Part shown: positions 26,570 to 36,036 of the stretch, one piece after another | Layout of the letters: every line of letters begins with the position of its first letter | How positions within the stretch are numbered: the stretch's first letter is position 1 | Source: CBDDKZ01 sp965230415 | GTDB taxonomy: Bacteria; Bacteroidota; Bacteroidia; Cytophagales; JAAEPT01 | Assembly: GCA_965230415.1 (NCBI GenBank) | Contig: CBDDKZ010000005.1 | Span: 496,001 to 560,000, forward strand | Length of the DNA: 64,000 nt | Direction: 5' to 3' | Notes under the pieces: generated by a model | Told to the model about the DNA's origin: nothing | What the model saw: only the letters and a program-made list of their open reading frames with translations | Database searches by the model: none | Made by a program: the position numbers and the translations under genes

Positions 26570-27256
26570 CTAATGGTGGTGGTGATCATGTCCGTGACCA
26601 TGGTGGTGGTGGTGTCCGGACTTCATTTCATGAGCCTTTCCCTGAAGCACTAAAATAGAATCTCTCAGTAAACCTATAGACCATTTAGCAATAATTCCAG
26701 CGACAACAATACTTAGTATAGGATCTAAAATATACCAATCGAAATAGTAAATCACTATAGCGCCTATTACGATAGCTACAGATGAAAAAGTGTCTGCCAA
26801 CATGTGCAAATAAGCACTTTTGGTATTTAAGTCTTCTACGCCGGTACGAGCTAGAATATAGGCGGTTAATAAATTGGTAAAAAGACCTATAAGGGCAACG
26901 GTTAACAATTGACCTACAGCAATTTCTTCGGGGTTCAAAAGCCTTTCAACACTTTCAATGAGCAAAAATATAATAAATAAGAACAGGCTTATCCCGTTAA
27001 TTAAAGCGGCTTTGGCTTCTACTCTCAACTTTCTTGTATCGTCGAGATTGCGTGAAATATAAATAGCAATGAGTGATACCACAAGCGATGATGCATGAGA
27101 AAGCATGTGCAAACCATCACTAATAAGCATGAGGCTGTTTGCATAATAGCCTATCCCCATTTCTAAAATCATTACAATAATTGTAATGAAAATACACAAT
27201 AACAGCGCCGACTCTTTTTTCACCCCTTTTTGCTCATTTAACAGGAAAATAGTCAA
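26570..27256 (-). CDS. Cation diffusion facilitator (CDF) transporter lacking the cytoplasmic domain
   Basis: 228 residues from a TTG at 27256; GTG at 27223 is an alternative and the true start is uncertain. There are six membrane helices. The metal sites are ISDGLHMLSH in helix 2 and YLHMLADTFSS in helix 5, both the HxxxD/DxxxH-type patterns of zinc/cobalt exporters. The usual C-terminal cytoplasmic dimerisation domain (about 80 residues) is absent and replaced by a tail of 14 residues that is almost all His. Such a tail may bind metal. No metal regulator is adjacent. Confidence 0.85.
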   Translation of the reverse strand: MTIFLLNEQKGVKKESALLLCIFITIIVMILEMGIGYYANSLMLISDGLHMLSHASSLVVSLIAIYISRNLDDTRKLRVEAKAALINGISLFLFIIFLLIESVERLLNPEEIAVGQLLTVALIGLFTNLLTAYILARTGVEDLNTKSAYLHMLADTFSSVAIVIGAIVIYYFDWYILDPILSIVVAGIIAKWSIGLLRDSILVLQGKAHEMKSGHHHHHGHGHDHHHH

Positions 27257-27292
27257 TTATCCAATGCCATTCAACATTGTGCATCAAAAAAA

Positions 27293-27345
27293 CAAAAAGA
27301 GTAAACTCTTTTTAAAGCAAAAAGGGGCCAAATGCCCCCTTTTTG
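27293..27345 (-). terminator. Double hairpin after the response regulator gene
   Basis: A GC-rich hairpin (27318-27345, AAAAAGGGG arm with CCCCCTTTTT) is followed in minus-strand order by a second perfect hairpin, AAAAAGAGT/ACTCTTTTT (27293-27312). The first lies 19 nt after the stop at 27364. Confidence 0.75.
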
Positions 27346-27363
27346 AAACTTATATCCTAATTT

Positions 27364-27753
27364 TCAAACCTGATCGAACTCCTTTTTTTGAAGTTCATCG
27401 ATACAGGCATACAATTCTTGAAGTTTAAATGGCTTCACAAGAAAAAGATCCACCCCCACATCCAAAGCACGGGCTATTTCGTTTTCTGTGTTTACACAGG
27501 TAATCATTATGATAGGAATATCTCGTGTTGTAGGATTAGTCTTAACTCTTTGTACCAGTTCTAATCCGTCAACATCGGGCATAAGCCAGTCGGTTAGTAT
27601 TAATTGTGTATTGTCAGAGGAGATAAAATTAAGTGCTTCCGTTGAATCTGAAAAAGTTGTTGTCTCGAACCCTTTTTTGTAGAGATTGTAATATAACAAA
27701 TCAAGGGTATCTTCATAGTCATCTATCAGCGTTATTTTATAGTTAGTTTCCAT
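27364..27753 (-). CDS. Single-domain response regulator (CheY-like)
   Basis: 129 residues, a receiver domain only. The acidic pair is D11-D12, the phosphorylation site is D55 in LTDWLMP, T85 is the switch Thr and K107 lies in FLVKPF. There is no DNA-binding or enzymatic output domain, so it probably acts by protein contact or in a phosphorelay. Its cognate kinase is not next to it. The upstream gene, in its own orientation, is the cytochrome c peroxidase. Confidence 0.93.
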   Translation of the reverse strand: METNYKITLIDDYEDTLDLLYYNLYKKGFETTTFSDSTEALNFISSDNTQLILTDWLMPDVDGLELVQRVKTNPTTRDIPIIMITCVNTENEIARALDVGVDLFLVKPFKLQELYACIDELQKKEFDQV

Positions 27754-27829
27754 TGCCTATTATATAATCAATACAATTATACGCCAATAGCAGACGTCAG
27801 TTGTTAGGAGAATGTTATTAAATTATCAA

Positions 27830-29767
27830 TTAATAAACCCCACCTATTTCTCTGGATTCCACGCCATTTATAAGCGGAAGTTTTTTAGGTTTATCATCCT
27901 TGAAAGGATTATCTTCTAATGTTTTAAGAAATAATACAATTTGATCGATCTCTTTCTCACTTAACTCCAGCGGATCGACTCCCAGCGTTTGATGCTCCAG
28001 GTCTATCCCCATTCCTGCACCTCCGCCTTTGTTATAAAATTGCAATACCTGCTCCAGAGAATTGTATACACCATTATGCATATATGGGGCTGTAAGTGAA
28101 ACATTTCTCAAAGTGGGTGTCTTAAAAGAGAACATATAAAATGGAGCCTGCTCTTTTAAGTTTCCAGAGGCATACCGTCCTTTATCAGTATCTACTATTG
28201 GATTTGTAAATGAAGAATCTTGGGGTACACCCAAAACTTCCGTCTCAGAATCTTTAAAATCGGGGGGAACCAAGCCTGCAAACGTAGGCATAAAATGACA
28301 TGTAGCACAATTCCCTTTTGTCATAAAAAGGTTAAAACCTGCAATTTCATCGTCGCTGAGGGAAAGCGTTCTATTCATTGCCTGATCGAATTTTGAGTTG
28401 AAAGAAACCAACGTCTTAAGGTAAGCACTGATAGATGCACTAATTGCATACTTGGACAGCAACTGATCCTCCTTCATGTCAGGAAAGGCCTGTTTAAAAA
28501 GTGCTTTATATTCATTACTGGAAGATAATCGCTTTCTGATAAGCTCGAACGAGGAATTAAACTCGAGCGGACTCAATACTACGTGTTCCATTTGATCTTC
28601 CAGGCGCTTGGCTCGTAAATCATAGAAGAAATGAGAAGCATATATACTATTTACCAGTGTAGGAGAATTACGGTTTACAGAACCTTCATGATTAAACGCA
28701 ATACTTTTTGTTTCTCCATCACTAAACGCCAATTCCGGCTTGTGACACGATGCGCATGAACGTTCACCGTTTCCTGACAAAGCTGGATCAAAAAACAGCA
28801 TTTTACCAAGCTTTGCTTTGCCTTCTATTGATTCGTTCGCCGCAGAGTTTACATAGTAGTCAGGGTTAATGAATGAACTGCTAAAAATACTTTCAGTGTC
28901 ATGATCAATGGCTTGTTTGAAAGGTTGGGCCATTTCTATATTTTCAATACCCAGGCTTTTCTGAAAATTCACGATAGCCCCATATAATGGATTCAGCAAA
29001 TCTCTTACCAACATATAATTATCCAACTCATCAATTGTTGCTTTATTATTCAAATAGAATTGCGATTTCGTGAATAATTTGGTCAGCTTCTCATAAGCAT
29101 TTCGTGCTTCTTCATTCTTCACTGCGATTTTGTACTCTGCAAAAATTTCTTGCATTGATGATAAAACAGTATATGCATCTTGGCTACCCGAACGTGTACC
29201 AGGAGTATCGAAACCCGTTATAGACATAGCTACTAACCTGATAACCTGTTTAGTAGCCGCATCAAAAATTTGATAATCCTGTAGTTCATATTTATTATTA
29301 TCTTTTAATTCATGAACGTGCTTATTGAACTTGATTGCTTCTTTCCGAAAAGATTCAAAATCTTCACCTCCCGCAATGAGCTCATCCATAACCTGTAAAC
29401 CTTCCGGTTCCTTAATAGACAATTCAGGCATATTGGGTACAATTGAAAGAAGAGGCGCTCCGTTTAAATGCTTTTTGTAAAATTCATGATCAAAATAGGC
29501 GAGAAATAGTTCCGCACGTTTAAAAGCTTGCCGCTGTTTGCTGTAAACTTCAGTAATTGAAGGATCACTGAAGTTTTTCTTTTCCTGAACCAGTTTCGAA
29601 AAAGCAGTGCTTACATTTTCAATATTTTTTATTTCCTGCATAAACCAGGACGAAATTGCTTCATTTGGTTTGGGCTCATCTTTAATTTTGAATGCAGTAA
29701 GTGCTAAAAATACCAGGATAAGGACTATTGATCCTGTCAACAGATGTATTTTATTGAAAACCGACAT
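27830..29767 (-). CDS. Di-haem cytochrome c peroxidase with N-terminal helical domain
   Basis: 645 residues. An N-terminal membrane anchor or uncleaved signal (LLTGSIVLILVFLALTAFKI) is followed by about 270 residues of mostly helical sequence. The C-terminal ~330 residues are a MauG/CcpA-type peroxidase with haem sites CASCH near residue 339 and CATCH near 488, plus the typical GKMLFFDPALSGNGERSCASCH and TPTLRNVSLTAPYMHNGVY blocks. It should reduce hydrogen peroxide or oxidise a partner protein in the periplasm. The N-terminal part resembles imelysin-like helical domains in composition, but I cannot confirm this. It is about twice the length of a classical CcpA. Confidence 0.88.
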   Translation of the reverse strand: MSVFNKIHLLTGSIVLILVFLALTAFKIKDEPKPNEAISSWFMQEIKNIENVSTAFSKLVQEKKNFSDPSITEVYSKQRQAFKRAELFLAYFDHEFYKKHLNGAPLLSIVPNMPELSIKEPEGLQVMDELIAGGEDFESFRKEAIKFNKHVHELKDNNKYELQDYQIFDAATKQVIRLVAMSITGFDTPGTRSGSQDAYTVLSSMQEIFAEYKIAVKNEEARNAYEKLTKLFTKSQFYLNNKATIDELDNYMLVRDLLNPLYGAIVNFQKSLGIENIEMAQPFKQAIDHDTESIFSSSFINPDYYVNSAANESIEGKAKLGKMLFFDPALSGNGERSCASCHKPELAFSDGETKSIAFNHEGSVNRNSPTLVNSIYASHFFYDLRAKRLEDQMEHVVLSPLEFNSSFELIRKRLSSSNEYKALFKQAFPDMKEDQLLSKYAISASISAYLKTLVSFNSKFDQAMNRTLSLSDDEIAGFNLFMTKGNCATCHFMPTFAGLVPPDFKDSETEVLGVPQDSSFTNPIVDTDKGRYASGNLKEQAPFYMFSFKTPTLRNVSLTAPYMHNGVYNSLEQVLQFYNKGGGAGMGIDLEHQTLGVDPLELSEKEIDQIVLFLKTLEDNPFKDDKPKKLPLINGVESREIGGVY

Positions 29768-29884
29768 TTATATATGAAATTAGTATGAAACACTGATGTA
29801 TCGTACAAAGATGCTACAAAAGACTTACCCCATTGTTATTCAATTGTTAATATATCCTTATTGCTTTTAATACAGAGCAAAAAT

Positions 29885-29912
29885 AAAGCCACTCCCAAAA
29901 GGGAGCGGCTTT
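29885..29912 (-). terminator. Terminator after the PhoX-family gene
   Basis: AAAGCC-CTCCC pairs with GGGAG-GGCTTT around an AAAA loop, with one mismatch, then T-rich sequence on the minus strand, 29 nt after the stop. Confidence 0.75.
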
Positions 29913-29940
29913 AATAAATACTCAAAAAGATGCCTAAAAA

Positions 29941-31797
29941 TTACTGGATTATGAATTTAAGAGCTTCCTCTTCTTTGTTTTTGATAACGTAAGTACCAGG
30001 CTTAAGGTCAGAAACATTTACTTCTTTAACCTCTCTGGCTACTTTTACCAATTTACCATTCATGTCGTAGATAGCTACGTCAGTTACTTTATTTAATTCG
30101 AAATCACGAGTTACAGGATTCGGGTGCATAGTGAATGAAGCACCTTTATTATCTTGCTTGTCTTTTAATGATGTAAGCACTCCTTCGAAACCAGTGATAG
30201 CTACAGTAAGTGAGTTGTTGAACGGATAAGTGTTCACTAACTCGTCACCAACTGGGTGCTGGCTGTTTACCAAGATCGTTTTTCCACTTGGAGTTACACG
30301 AGCACCAGTGATTTCAGCACCGTGAGGAACAGCAGTGATTCTTTCCAAATTGTCTACAGTAGGATCAACAATTGAAAGATCTAAAGCAAACATTTCACAA
30401 AGTCTGTTAGAAACTCCGTAAGGTACACGGTTGTGAGATGAACCATTCAAATCTTCCTGGATTAACAAGAAAGGACCATTATTCGTGTACATCATAGTAA
30501 GACCATCAGGGTTAGACAAGTGAACCGATGGGTAGTTAGAAGCGCCTACGCTTGCTCTGTTGTTTAGGTTAGGGTTGCTAGAACCACCTTCAATAAGAAC
30601 ATGCATTTCGTCAGTAGCAGGATCGAACATCAATACACGACCGTATAAATCACTGTAGTCATCATTGATAGTTGTACCCATTGCTGCATTACGATCGATA
30701 TGGTGTTGTGCATAAGTAGCACCTTCAGCAGCTTCATCAGCCCATCTAGCACCAATGTCATCTCTACCTGTTTCAGTAACATAAAGGATACCTGATGTAG
30801 TGTCCATTGCAGTCCACTCTAAACGGTTGTACATAGTAGCACCTGCAGCGATTGCTGTGTCCTGTACGCTAAATGCATCTTCGAAAGTAGCGTTAGGAAT
30901 CTGGATCCAACGTTGACCCGGAGCAGCATCTTCTTTATAAACGAAAAGGTCACCAGAAGTGAAATCGTTAGCAACATCGGCAACAAACTTTATGAAGAAA
31001 GTAGGGTTGGCATCAACACCGAAGTAAACAGTAGTAAGGTCTTTTGTGATAGAACCACCTTCAAATCCCTGACGTCCCCAGTTGTATTGTTTTCTAATAG
31101 CTTTACCCTGTGCAGGATCGATTTCAACCATGTAGTTGAAGTTTTCGTATTTGCGGATAGTCTGACCATCAAAGTCACCAGCTACATCAGAAGATACAAC
31201 AACGTCCATAGTATCTCTTACACCAGCTCCATCAGCGTAGATACTAGAGTTACTAGTTCTGAACCACTCTTCAGCTGTCCAGATACGACCGTTAGGTGCC
31301 TGGATACCTCCACAGTTCATACCAGTTTCACCAACTGTATTTACGAAATCTACGTTGAAGAATTTACCGTTACGGCCATCTTCTAAAGTAACATCATCAT
31401 AAACAGTAACTTTACCATTTTCATCTTCGTGACATTTGAAAACGGTCATACCTCCACCGTCACCAATCATATCGTCAGATTGAATTCTTTCGTGGTTTAC
31501 AGTCACCCAGAAATCTCCTTCATAAACACCGTTATTCCAGATTGGCGTAATACCCAAGAAATCGTGCCATTGTTTGGCAGGCGTTTCTCCGGCAGCGTTA
31601 CCATAAGTTTCTGTAGTTTGTACGATATCAACGCCACCAATGAAAATTGGATCCATTGTTAAAGGAGATGCAGGCATGATAATAGCAGATGGAAGTAAAT
31701 CTGTGTCTAGTTCCAAATCTTTGTTAAAACCTAATTGTGCAAACGTAGTAGCAATACCAGTTGCAGCAAGTGCTAAGGTTAGATAGAATTTTTTCAT
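29941..31797 (-). CDS. PhoX/DUF839 family secreted protein with T9SS sorting tail
   Basis: 618 residues from ATG 31797 (a TTG at 31827 would precede a clean signal peptide KKFYLTLALAATGIATTFAQ and is rejected). The body has DUF839/PhoX features: WVTVNHE, FFNVDFVNTVGETGMNCGG, TYFGVDANPTFFIKFV and YVTETGRDDIGARW. PhoX enzymes are Ca/Fe-dependent alkaline phosphatases with a six-bladed propeller, but the catalytic ligands are not verified here. The last ~70 residues (MHPNPVTRDFEL to LKFIIQ) form a type A sorting domain. It is divergent from the choice-of-anchor-I gene at 32161, with a shared 363-bp control region. Confidence 0.8.
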   Translation of the reverse strand: MKKFYLTLALAATGIATTFAQLGFNKDLELDTDLLPSAIIMPASPLTMDPIFIGGVDIVQTTETYGNAAGETPAKQWHDFLGITPIWNNGVYEGDFWVTVNHERIQSDDMIGDGGGMTVFKCHEDENGKVTVYDDVTLEDGRNGKFFNVDFVNTVGETGMNCGGIQAPNGRIWTAEEWFRTSNSSIYADGAGVRDTMDVVVSSDVAGDFDGQTIRKYENFNYMVEIDPAQGKAIRKQYNWGRQGFEGGSITKDLTTVYFGVDANPTFFIKFVADVANDFTSGDLFVYKEDAAPGQRWIQIPNATFEDAFSVQDTAIAAGATMYNRLEWTAMDTTSGILYVTETGRDDIGARWADEAAEGATYAQHHIDRNAAMGTTINDDYSDLYGRVLMFDPATDEMHVLIEGGSSNPNLNNRASVGASNYPSVHLSNPDGLTMMYTNNGPFLLIQEDLNGSSHNRVPYGVSNRLCEMFALDLSIVDPTVDNLERITAVPHGAEITGARVTPSGKTILVNSQHPVGDELVNTYPFNNSLTVAITGFEGVLTSLKDKQDNKGASFTMHPNPVTRDFELNKVTDVAIYDMNGKLVKVAREVKEVNVSDLKPGTYVIKNKEEEALKFIIQ

Positions 31798-32160
31798 TTT
31801 GAATGCTCGTTTAAAATTACAGGACAAATCTGGTAAAGAAAGATTGATTAATCTTTACTAATATATGAGCAATTATTTAACGAAATATTACTTCTAAGTT
31901 AAGCGTTTGAAATTCTCAAAAACACCAAATAACACTGATCAAGTAGTAAGAAACACTTTTAAACGCATTAAAAACACACATTTACTACACACTTTTTATA
32001 TAGATTAATTCCAAATAATAACCATTGATTAATATAGGTAATAATAAAAAAATATTTACAGTGCCATATTCATCAATATTTAACTATTAGTTAATTTTTT
32101 AATACTTCGCAGATAATACAACCACTCTAATTTTGGTCATCATTCTAAAAATTTAATCTA
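31798..32160. promoter_or_regulatory. Divergent control region with phased AACAC repeats
   Basis: 363 bp of AT-rich, gene-free DNA between two divergent secreted-protein genes. AACAC occurs on the plus strand at 31921, 31931, 31952 and 31973, that is at spacings of 10, 21 and 21 bp, one or two helical turns. GCGTTT at 31903-31908 and AAACGC at 31961-31966 form a wide inverted repeat. This arrangement looks like an array of regulator sites. Confidence 0.45.
32128..32135 (+). promoter_or_regulatory. Candidate -7 box for the choice-of-anchor-I gene
   Basis: TAATTTTG fits TAnnTTTG exactly, 25 nt before the ATG. The -33 element is weak, compatible with an activated promoter. Confidence 0.5.
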
Positions 32161-35100
32161 ATGAAAGTAAAATTACTCCTTATTTTATCAATACTGGTAA
32201 ATGGCCTTGCCATGGCCCAGTTAACACACTTCGTAAGCCGTTATGAAACGGGGGCCTTTGAGGCTGCAGAAATCGTTGCATACGATCACAATAACAAAAT
32301 GATGTATTTTGTGAATGCCGACACAAAAGCTATCGACAAAGTAGATATTTCGAACCCTATGGCTCCTGCATATGTACTTTCTCTTGATATTAGTGATTAT
32401 GGCAAAGGACCAAACTCTATAGCAATAAACGACACATTGATTGCCATTGCTATTGAAAAAGACTCCGCTCAACTACCGGGTGTTGTAGCCTTCTTCTCAA
32501 CTAACGATGCCTTCCTTGACACCGTAACTGTTGGCGCGTTACCTGACATGGTAGCTTTCACTCATGATGGTAGCGCTCTATTAGTGGCAAACGAAGCTGA
32601 ACCAAGTGACGACTATACTTACGATCCGGAAGGAAGCATTAGCATCATCTACCTGGATAATGGTTTGGCAGGTGCTGAAGCTGTAACAGCAGATTTCCAC
32701 ATGTGGAATATGCATAAGCACTCTTTAATTAATAAAGGCGTTAGAATATTCGGACCAAATGCTTCAACCTCTCAGGATTTGGAGCCGGAATACATAGCTG
32801 TTTCCGAAAACGATGAACTGGCCTATGTTTCTTTACAGGAAAACAATGCCATTGCTGTTGTTGACATCCAACAAGCAGAAGTAATAGACATTTTACCTTT
32901 AGGTTTCAAAGATCATTCTAAAGGAGCTCCAGATGTTGATGTTTATTTAATAAATGAATTGGTTGATATTCCAGCACTCGGAAAACCACTTTACCAGGAA
33001 GATACCGTTATGTTAGGCGGCTTTTCAGGTTTATGGTGTAATCTTGATGAATCAACAGAAGAAGAATATGTATTCTACGCTATTCCCGATCGTGGTCCAA
33101 ATGAAGGTACGGTAAGCAAAGCTGACGCTGGCACTTCTCAAAATCTACGTCCATTTAAGCTACCGAATTACCAGGCAAGAATAGTTAAATTTACCCTTAA
33201 TAGATTATCTGGTGCAATTGAATTAAGCGATGAAGACTACATTTTCCTGACTCAACCCGATGGAACTACTCCTATTTCAGGAAGAGGCAACATACCAGGT
33301 GCAGATGAGGTACCTGTAACTGAAACAGATGGCACCGTTTATACAGACACCACTTATTTAGTAGATGGTAGACCTTTCACTCAACTGGATTATGACAAAT
33401 TTGGTGGAGACTTTGAAGGTATCCTTATCGACAAAATGGGTAACTTCTGGATGTGTGATGAGTACCGTCCTGCTATCTATAAGTTCAATCCTAATGGTGT
33501 AATGATTGATCGTTTTGTACCTGCAGGTACTTCTCAATTAGGTGATACGCCAATGGATTCTAACTTCTACGGAAAAGAGTCCCTACCTGCTCAATACGCA
33601 AAAAGGAGGGCTAACAGAGGATTTGAGGCTATCGCATACGATTCAGCTAACAACATCATCTATGCGTTTATCCAATCTCCTATGTACAACCCTAATAGCG
33701 GCACAAAAAACAACTCTGATATCATCAGAATTCTAGGTATCGATGCAATGACAGGCCTGCCAGTTTCTGAATACGTTTATTTGCTAGAGAGAAATGCACT
33801 TCCTGGATTTGCTGCAAAACGCGTAGATAAAATGGGAGATGCCGCTTATGCAGGAAATGGAAAATTCTTGGTAATTGAGCGTGATTCAGGAATCCCTGGC
33901 GATAAAGGAAGTAAAAAGCTGGTCTTTGAAATTGACATAAACTACGCTACAAACATCCTCGACAGCTCTTTTGCTCAATTGACAGATACGACAGGAACCG
34001 ACCTTAAAACCTTGGAAATGATGACAGCGGATGACCTTGCAATGATAAACGTTCACCCTGTACTAAAGCGTAAAGTAATGAACCTTCCTTCGTACGGTTA
34101 CTTTGTTTCAGACAAAACCGAAGGTATCACATTTACCCCTAACAACGAAGTAGCTGTTATCAATGACAATGACTTCGGCCTTGCCGGAGAAGGTGTCACA
34201 GACGACATAGGTTTAGGTATTATAGCATTTGGTGACAACTACGGTTTTGACGCATCAAACAAAAGCGATGATATCTATATCGAAAACCACCCTACGCTAG
34301 GCATGTTTCAACCAGATGCTATTACAGTACTTACTATGGACGACATGGACTACATCTTAACTGCCAATGAAGGTGACGCCCGTGACTACGATGGTTACTC
34401 TGAAGAGGTACGCGTGAAAGACCTTGACCTTGATTCAACGATCTACCCTAACTTCGCAATGCTACAAGAAGACCCTGAACTAGGAAGATTAAAAACTACC
34501 ACTGCGAATGGTGATTACGATATGGATGGTTACACGGAGCAAATATACTCTTACGGTGCACGCTCATTCTCAATCCTTGACCAATACGGAAACATGATCT
34601 TCGATTCAGGTGATGACTTCGAAACTATTTTGGAAGATGAAGTACCGGATTACTTCAATGCACAATTAGATTTTGAGGATTCTGTATGGACGGACGCAAA
34701 AAACAGATCTGATGATAAAGGGCCTGAACCGGAAGCAATCACAACAGGTGAACACAACGGAGTACTTTATGCTTTCATAGGACTAGAAAGACAAAGTGGT
34801 TTCTTAGTTTATGACATTTCCGATCTTCACGAACCGGTATTCGTAGAATTCATGAGCTCTGCTAACTATGGCAACACAGAAGATTTTGGTGATGTAGCTC
34901 CTGAAGACATTGTTTTCATTCCTGCAGAACAAGGCACTACTGATCCTGCATTGATATTATTATCTAACGAGGTAAGCGGAACTGTAGCTATCTACTCATT
35001 TGGTGGAATAATTAACAGTAATGAAGAAACTGTAGCTACCCACAATAGCTTCTTCGAAGTATACCCGAATCCTGCAACAGGAAACAGAGTATTAATCACT

Positions 35101-35250
35101 GGCAAACACAACATTATTGTAGTGGATGCTTTAGGAAATGAAGTACTTAGCTTAAAAGAAACTAACGACATTAACATTTCCGGTTTGACTCCAGGTGTAT
35201 ATCACATCATTACGGAGACGGGACATGTAGAACGATTTGTTAAGCTCTAA
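32161..35250 (+). CDS. Choice-of-anchor I / esterase-like-phytase domain secreted protein
   Basis: 1029 residues with a signal peptide ending GLAMAQ. The N-terminal and C-terminal parts form a split propeller of the choice-of-anchor I type (YVSLQENNAIAVVDIQ, YILTANEGDARDYDGYSEEVRV). A central insert of about 400 residues matches the esterase-like-activity-of-phytase family (YAIPDRGPNEGT, FGGDFEGILIDKMGNFWMCDEY, YGYFVSDKTEGITF). A type A sorting tail starts EVYPNPATGNRVLI. Such proteins are surface-bound or released; a phosphatase-like role is inferred from relatives, not shown. It faces the PhoX-like gene and ends in a strong terminator. Confidence 0.82.
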   Translation: MKVKLLLILSILVNGLAMAQLTHFVSRYETGAFEAAEIVAYDHNNKMMYFVNADTKAIDKVDISNPMAPAYVLSLDISDYGKGPNSIAINDTLIAIAIEKDSAQLPGVVAFFSTNDAFLDTVTVGALPDMVAFTHDGSALLVANEAEPSDDYTYDPEGSISIIYLDNGLAGAEAVTADFHMWNMHKHSLINKGVRIFGPNASTSQDLEPEYIAVSENDELAYVSLQENNAIAVVDIQQAEVIDILPLGFKDHSKGAPDVDVYLINELVDIPALGKPLYQEDTVMLGGFSGLWCNLDESTEEEYVFYAIPDRGPNEGTVSKADAGTSQNLRPFKLPNYQARIVKFTLNRLSGAIELSDEDYIFLTQPDGTTPISGRGNIPGADEVPVTETDGTVYTDTTYLVDGRPFTQLDYDKFGGDFEGILIDKMGNFWMCDEYRPAIYKFNPNGVMIDRFVPAGTSQLGDTPMDSNFYGKESLPAQYAKRRANRGFEAIAYDSANNIIYAFIQSPMYNPNSGTKNNSDIIRILGIDAMTGLPVSEYVYLLERNALPGFAAKRVDKMGDAAYAGNGKFLVIERDSGIPGDKGSKKLVFEIDINYATNILDSSFAQLTDTTGTDLKTLEMMTADDLAMINVHPVLKRKVMNLPSYGYFVSDKTEGITFTPNNEVAVINDNDFGLAGEGVTDDIGLGIIAFGDNYGFDASNKSDDIYIENHPTLGMFQPDAITVLTMDDMDYILTANEGDARDYDGYSEEVRVKDLDLDSTIYPNFAMLQEDPELGRLKTTTANGDYDMDGYTEQIYSYGARSFSILDQYGNMIFDSGDDFETILEDEVPDYFNAQLDFEDSVWTDAKNRSDDKGPEPEAITTGEHNGVLYAFIGLERQSGFLVYDISDLHEPVFVEFMSSANYGNTEDFGDVAPEDIVFIPAEQGTTDPALILLSNEVSGTVAIYSFGGIINSNEETVATHNSFFEVYPNPATGNRVLITGKHNIIVVDALGNEVLSLKETNDINISGLTPGVYHIITETGHVERFVKL

Positions 35251-35271
35251 ATTAAGCTTATCCAGTATATC

Positions 35272-35307
35272 AAAAAAGGTGGCTCTGATACAGAGTCACC
35301 TTTTTTG
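35272..35307 (+). terminator. Terminator after the choice-of-anchor-I gene
   Basis: A 16-bp stem (35272-35287 with 35291-35306) has a 3-nt loop and T6 tail, with one G-T pair. Confidence 0.85.
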
Positions 35308-35370
35308 TGTTTTGAATCAACTAGAAATTATCCTGCTGGGACATTCCTGTTTTCACAACACTGCCATAAT

Positions 35371-36036
35371 TCACACAACAGGATCTCTTTGAAGATCACT
35401 GTATGGGTAGCATCCATTTGATTTTAATAATTTAAACAATTCTGCACTCCCATTTTCCATGGCAAAGTGCATTTCCGATTCAAATACCTCTATTACTAAG
35501 AGCAGTCCAAAAGGCGCATTGTTTAACTTATACTCAGTATCTTGTGGATTGTAGGTATCAAAAACCAAATACCGATGAGGCTCATCTTCATAGGGCAATT
35601 CACACGTTTCTCCAGGCTGCAACACAGCTTCATATGAATACTGACCAATAAAAGTAAAAGTACCGCAAACACGTCTTTCAATCTTCCCAAAATCTCCTTC
35701 ACCCACCGATTCTTGAACTTCGTAAGGTCTTTTTGTGAAAGCAACAAGTTCATAGAACCCGAGGCGGTTCTCCTTAGGCATTCTACCACCAAGATCCACG
35801 AGTTCCTGAGTTGCAAAGGCGGTCCCTTCAATATGGTTAGGGTAATAATACATATCTACAGCTCCACCTACGGAAAACGGAATAATTGCATGCCCTACAA
35901 CACCGGCGGAATTGCCCAATATTTTTTCTATAAGTGCAGATTTTTCTTCATAAAAAGCAGCGGCCTCCTCTTCGCTCGGATCAGACGAATCTGCTTCGCC
36001 TGATTTCTTATTGAATATTTTCTTTAAAAATTTCAT
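35371..36036 (-). CDS. Suppressor-of-fused (SUFU) domain protein
   Basis: 221 residues, no signal peptide. After a charged, Lys/Glu-rich N-terminus, the region IIPFSVGGAVDMYYYPNHIEGTAFATQELVDLG and NRLGFYELVAFTKRPYE resembles bacterial SUFU-like domains, as does the final LLVIEVFESEMHFAMENG. Bacterial SUFU proteins are mostly of unknown function and some act as toxin-immunity proteins. Its start overlaps the stop of the upstream membrane protein gene by four bases (36033-36036), so the two are translationally coupled. Confidence 0.7.
   Translation of the reverse strand: MKFLKKIFNKKSGEADSSDPSEEEAAAFYEEKSALIEKILGNSAGVVGHAIIPFSVGGAVDMYYYPNHIEGTAFATQELVDLGGRMPKENRLGFYELVAFTKRPYEVQESVGEGDFGKIERRVCGTFTFIGQYSYEAVLQPGETCELPYEDEPHRYLVFDTYNPQDTEYKLNNAPFGLLLVIEVFESEMHFAMENGSAELFKLLKSNGCYPYSDLQRDPVV

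Noticed and set aside
26570..26620. GGT/GTG-rich DNA repeat resembling a microsatellite
   Set aside because: It is the coding sequence of the His-rich tail of the CDF transporter.
30913..31386. A 157-residue plus-strand frame
   Set aside because: Antisense to the PhoX-family gene; the minus-strand protein has a signal peptide and sorting tail.
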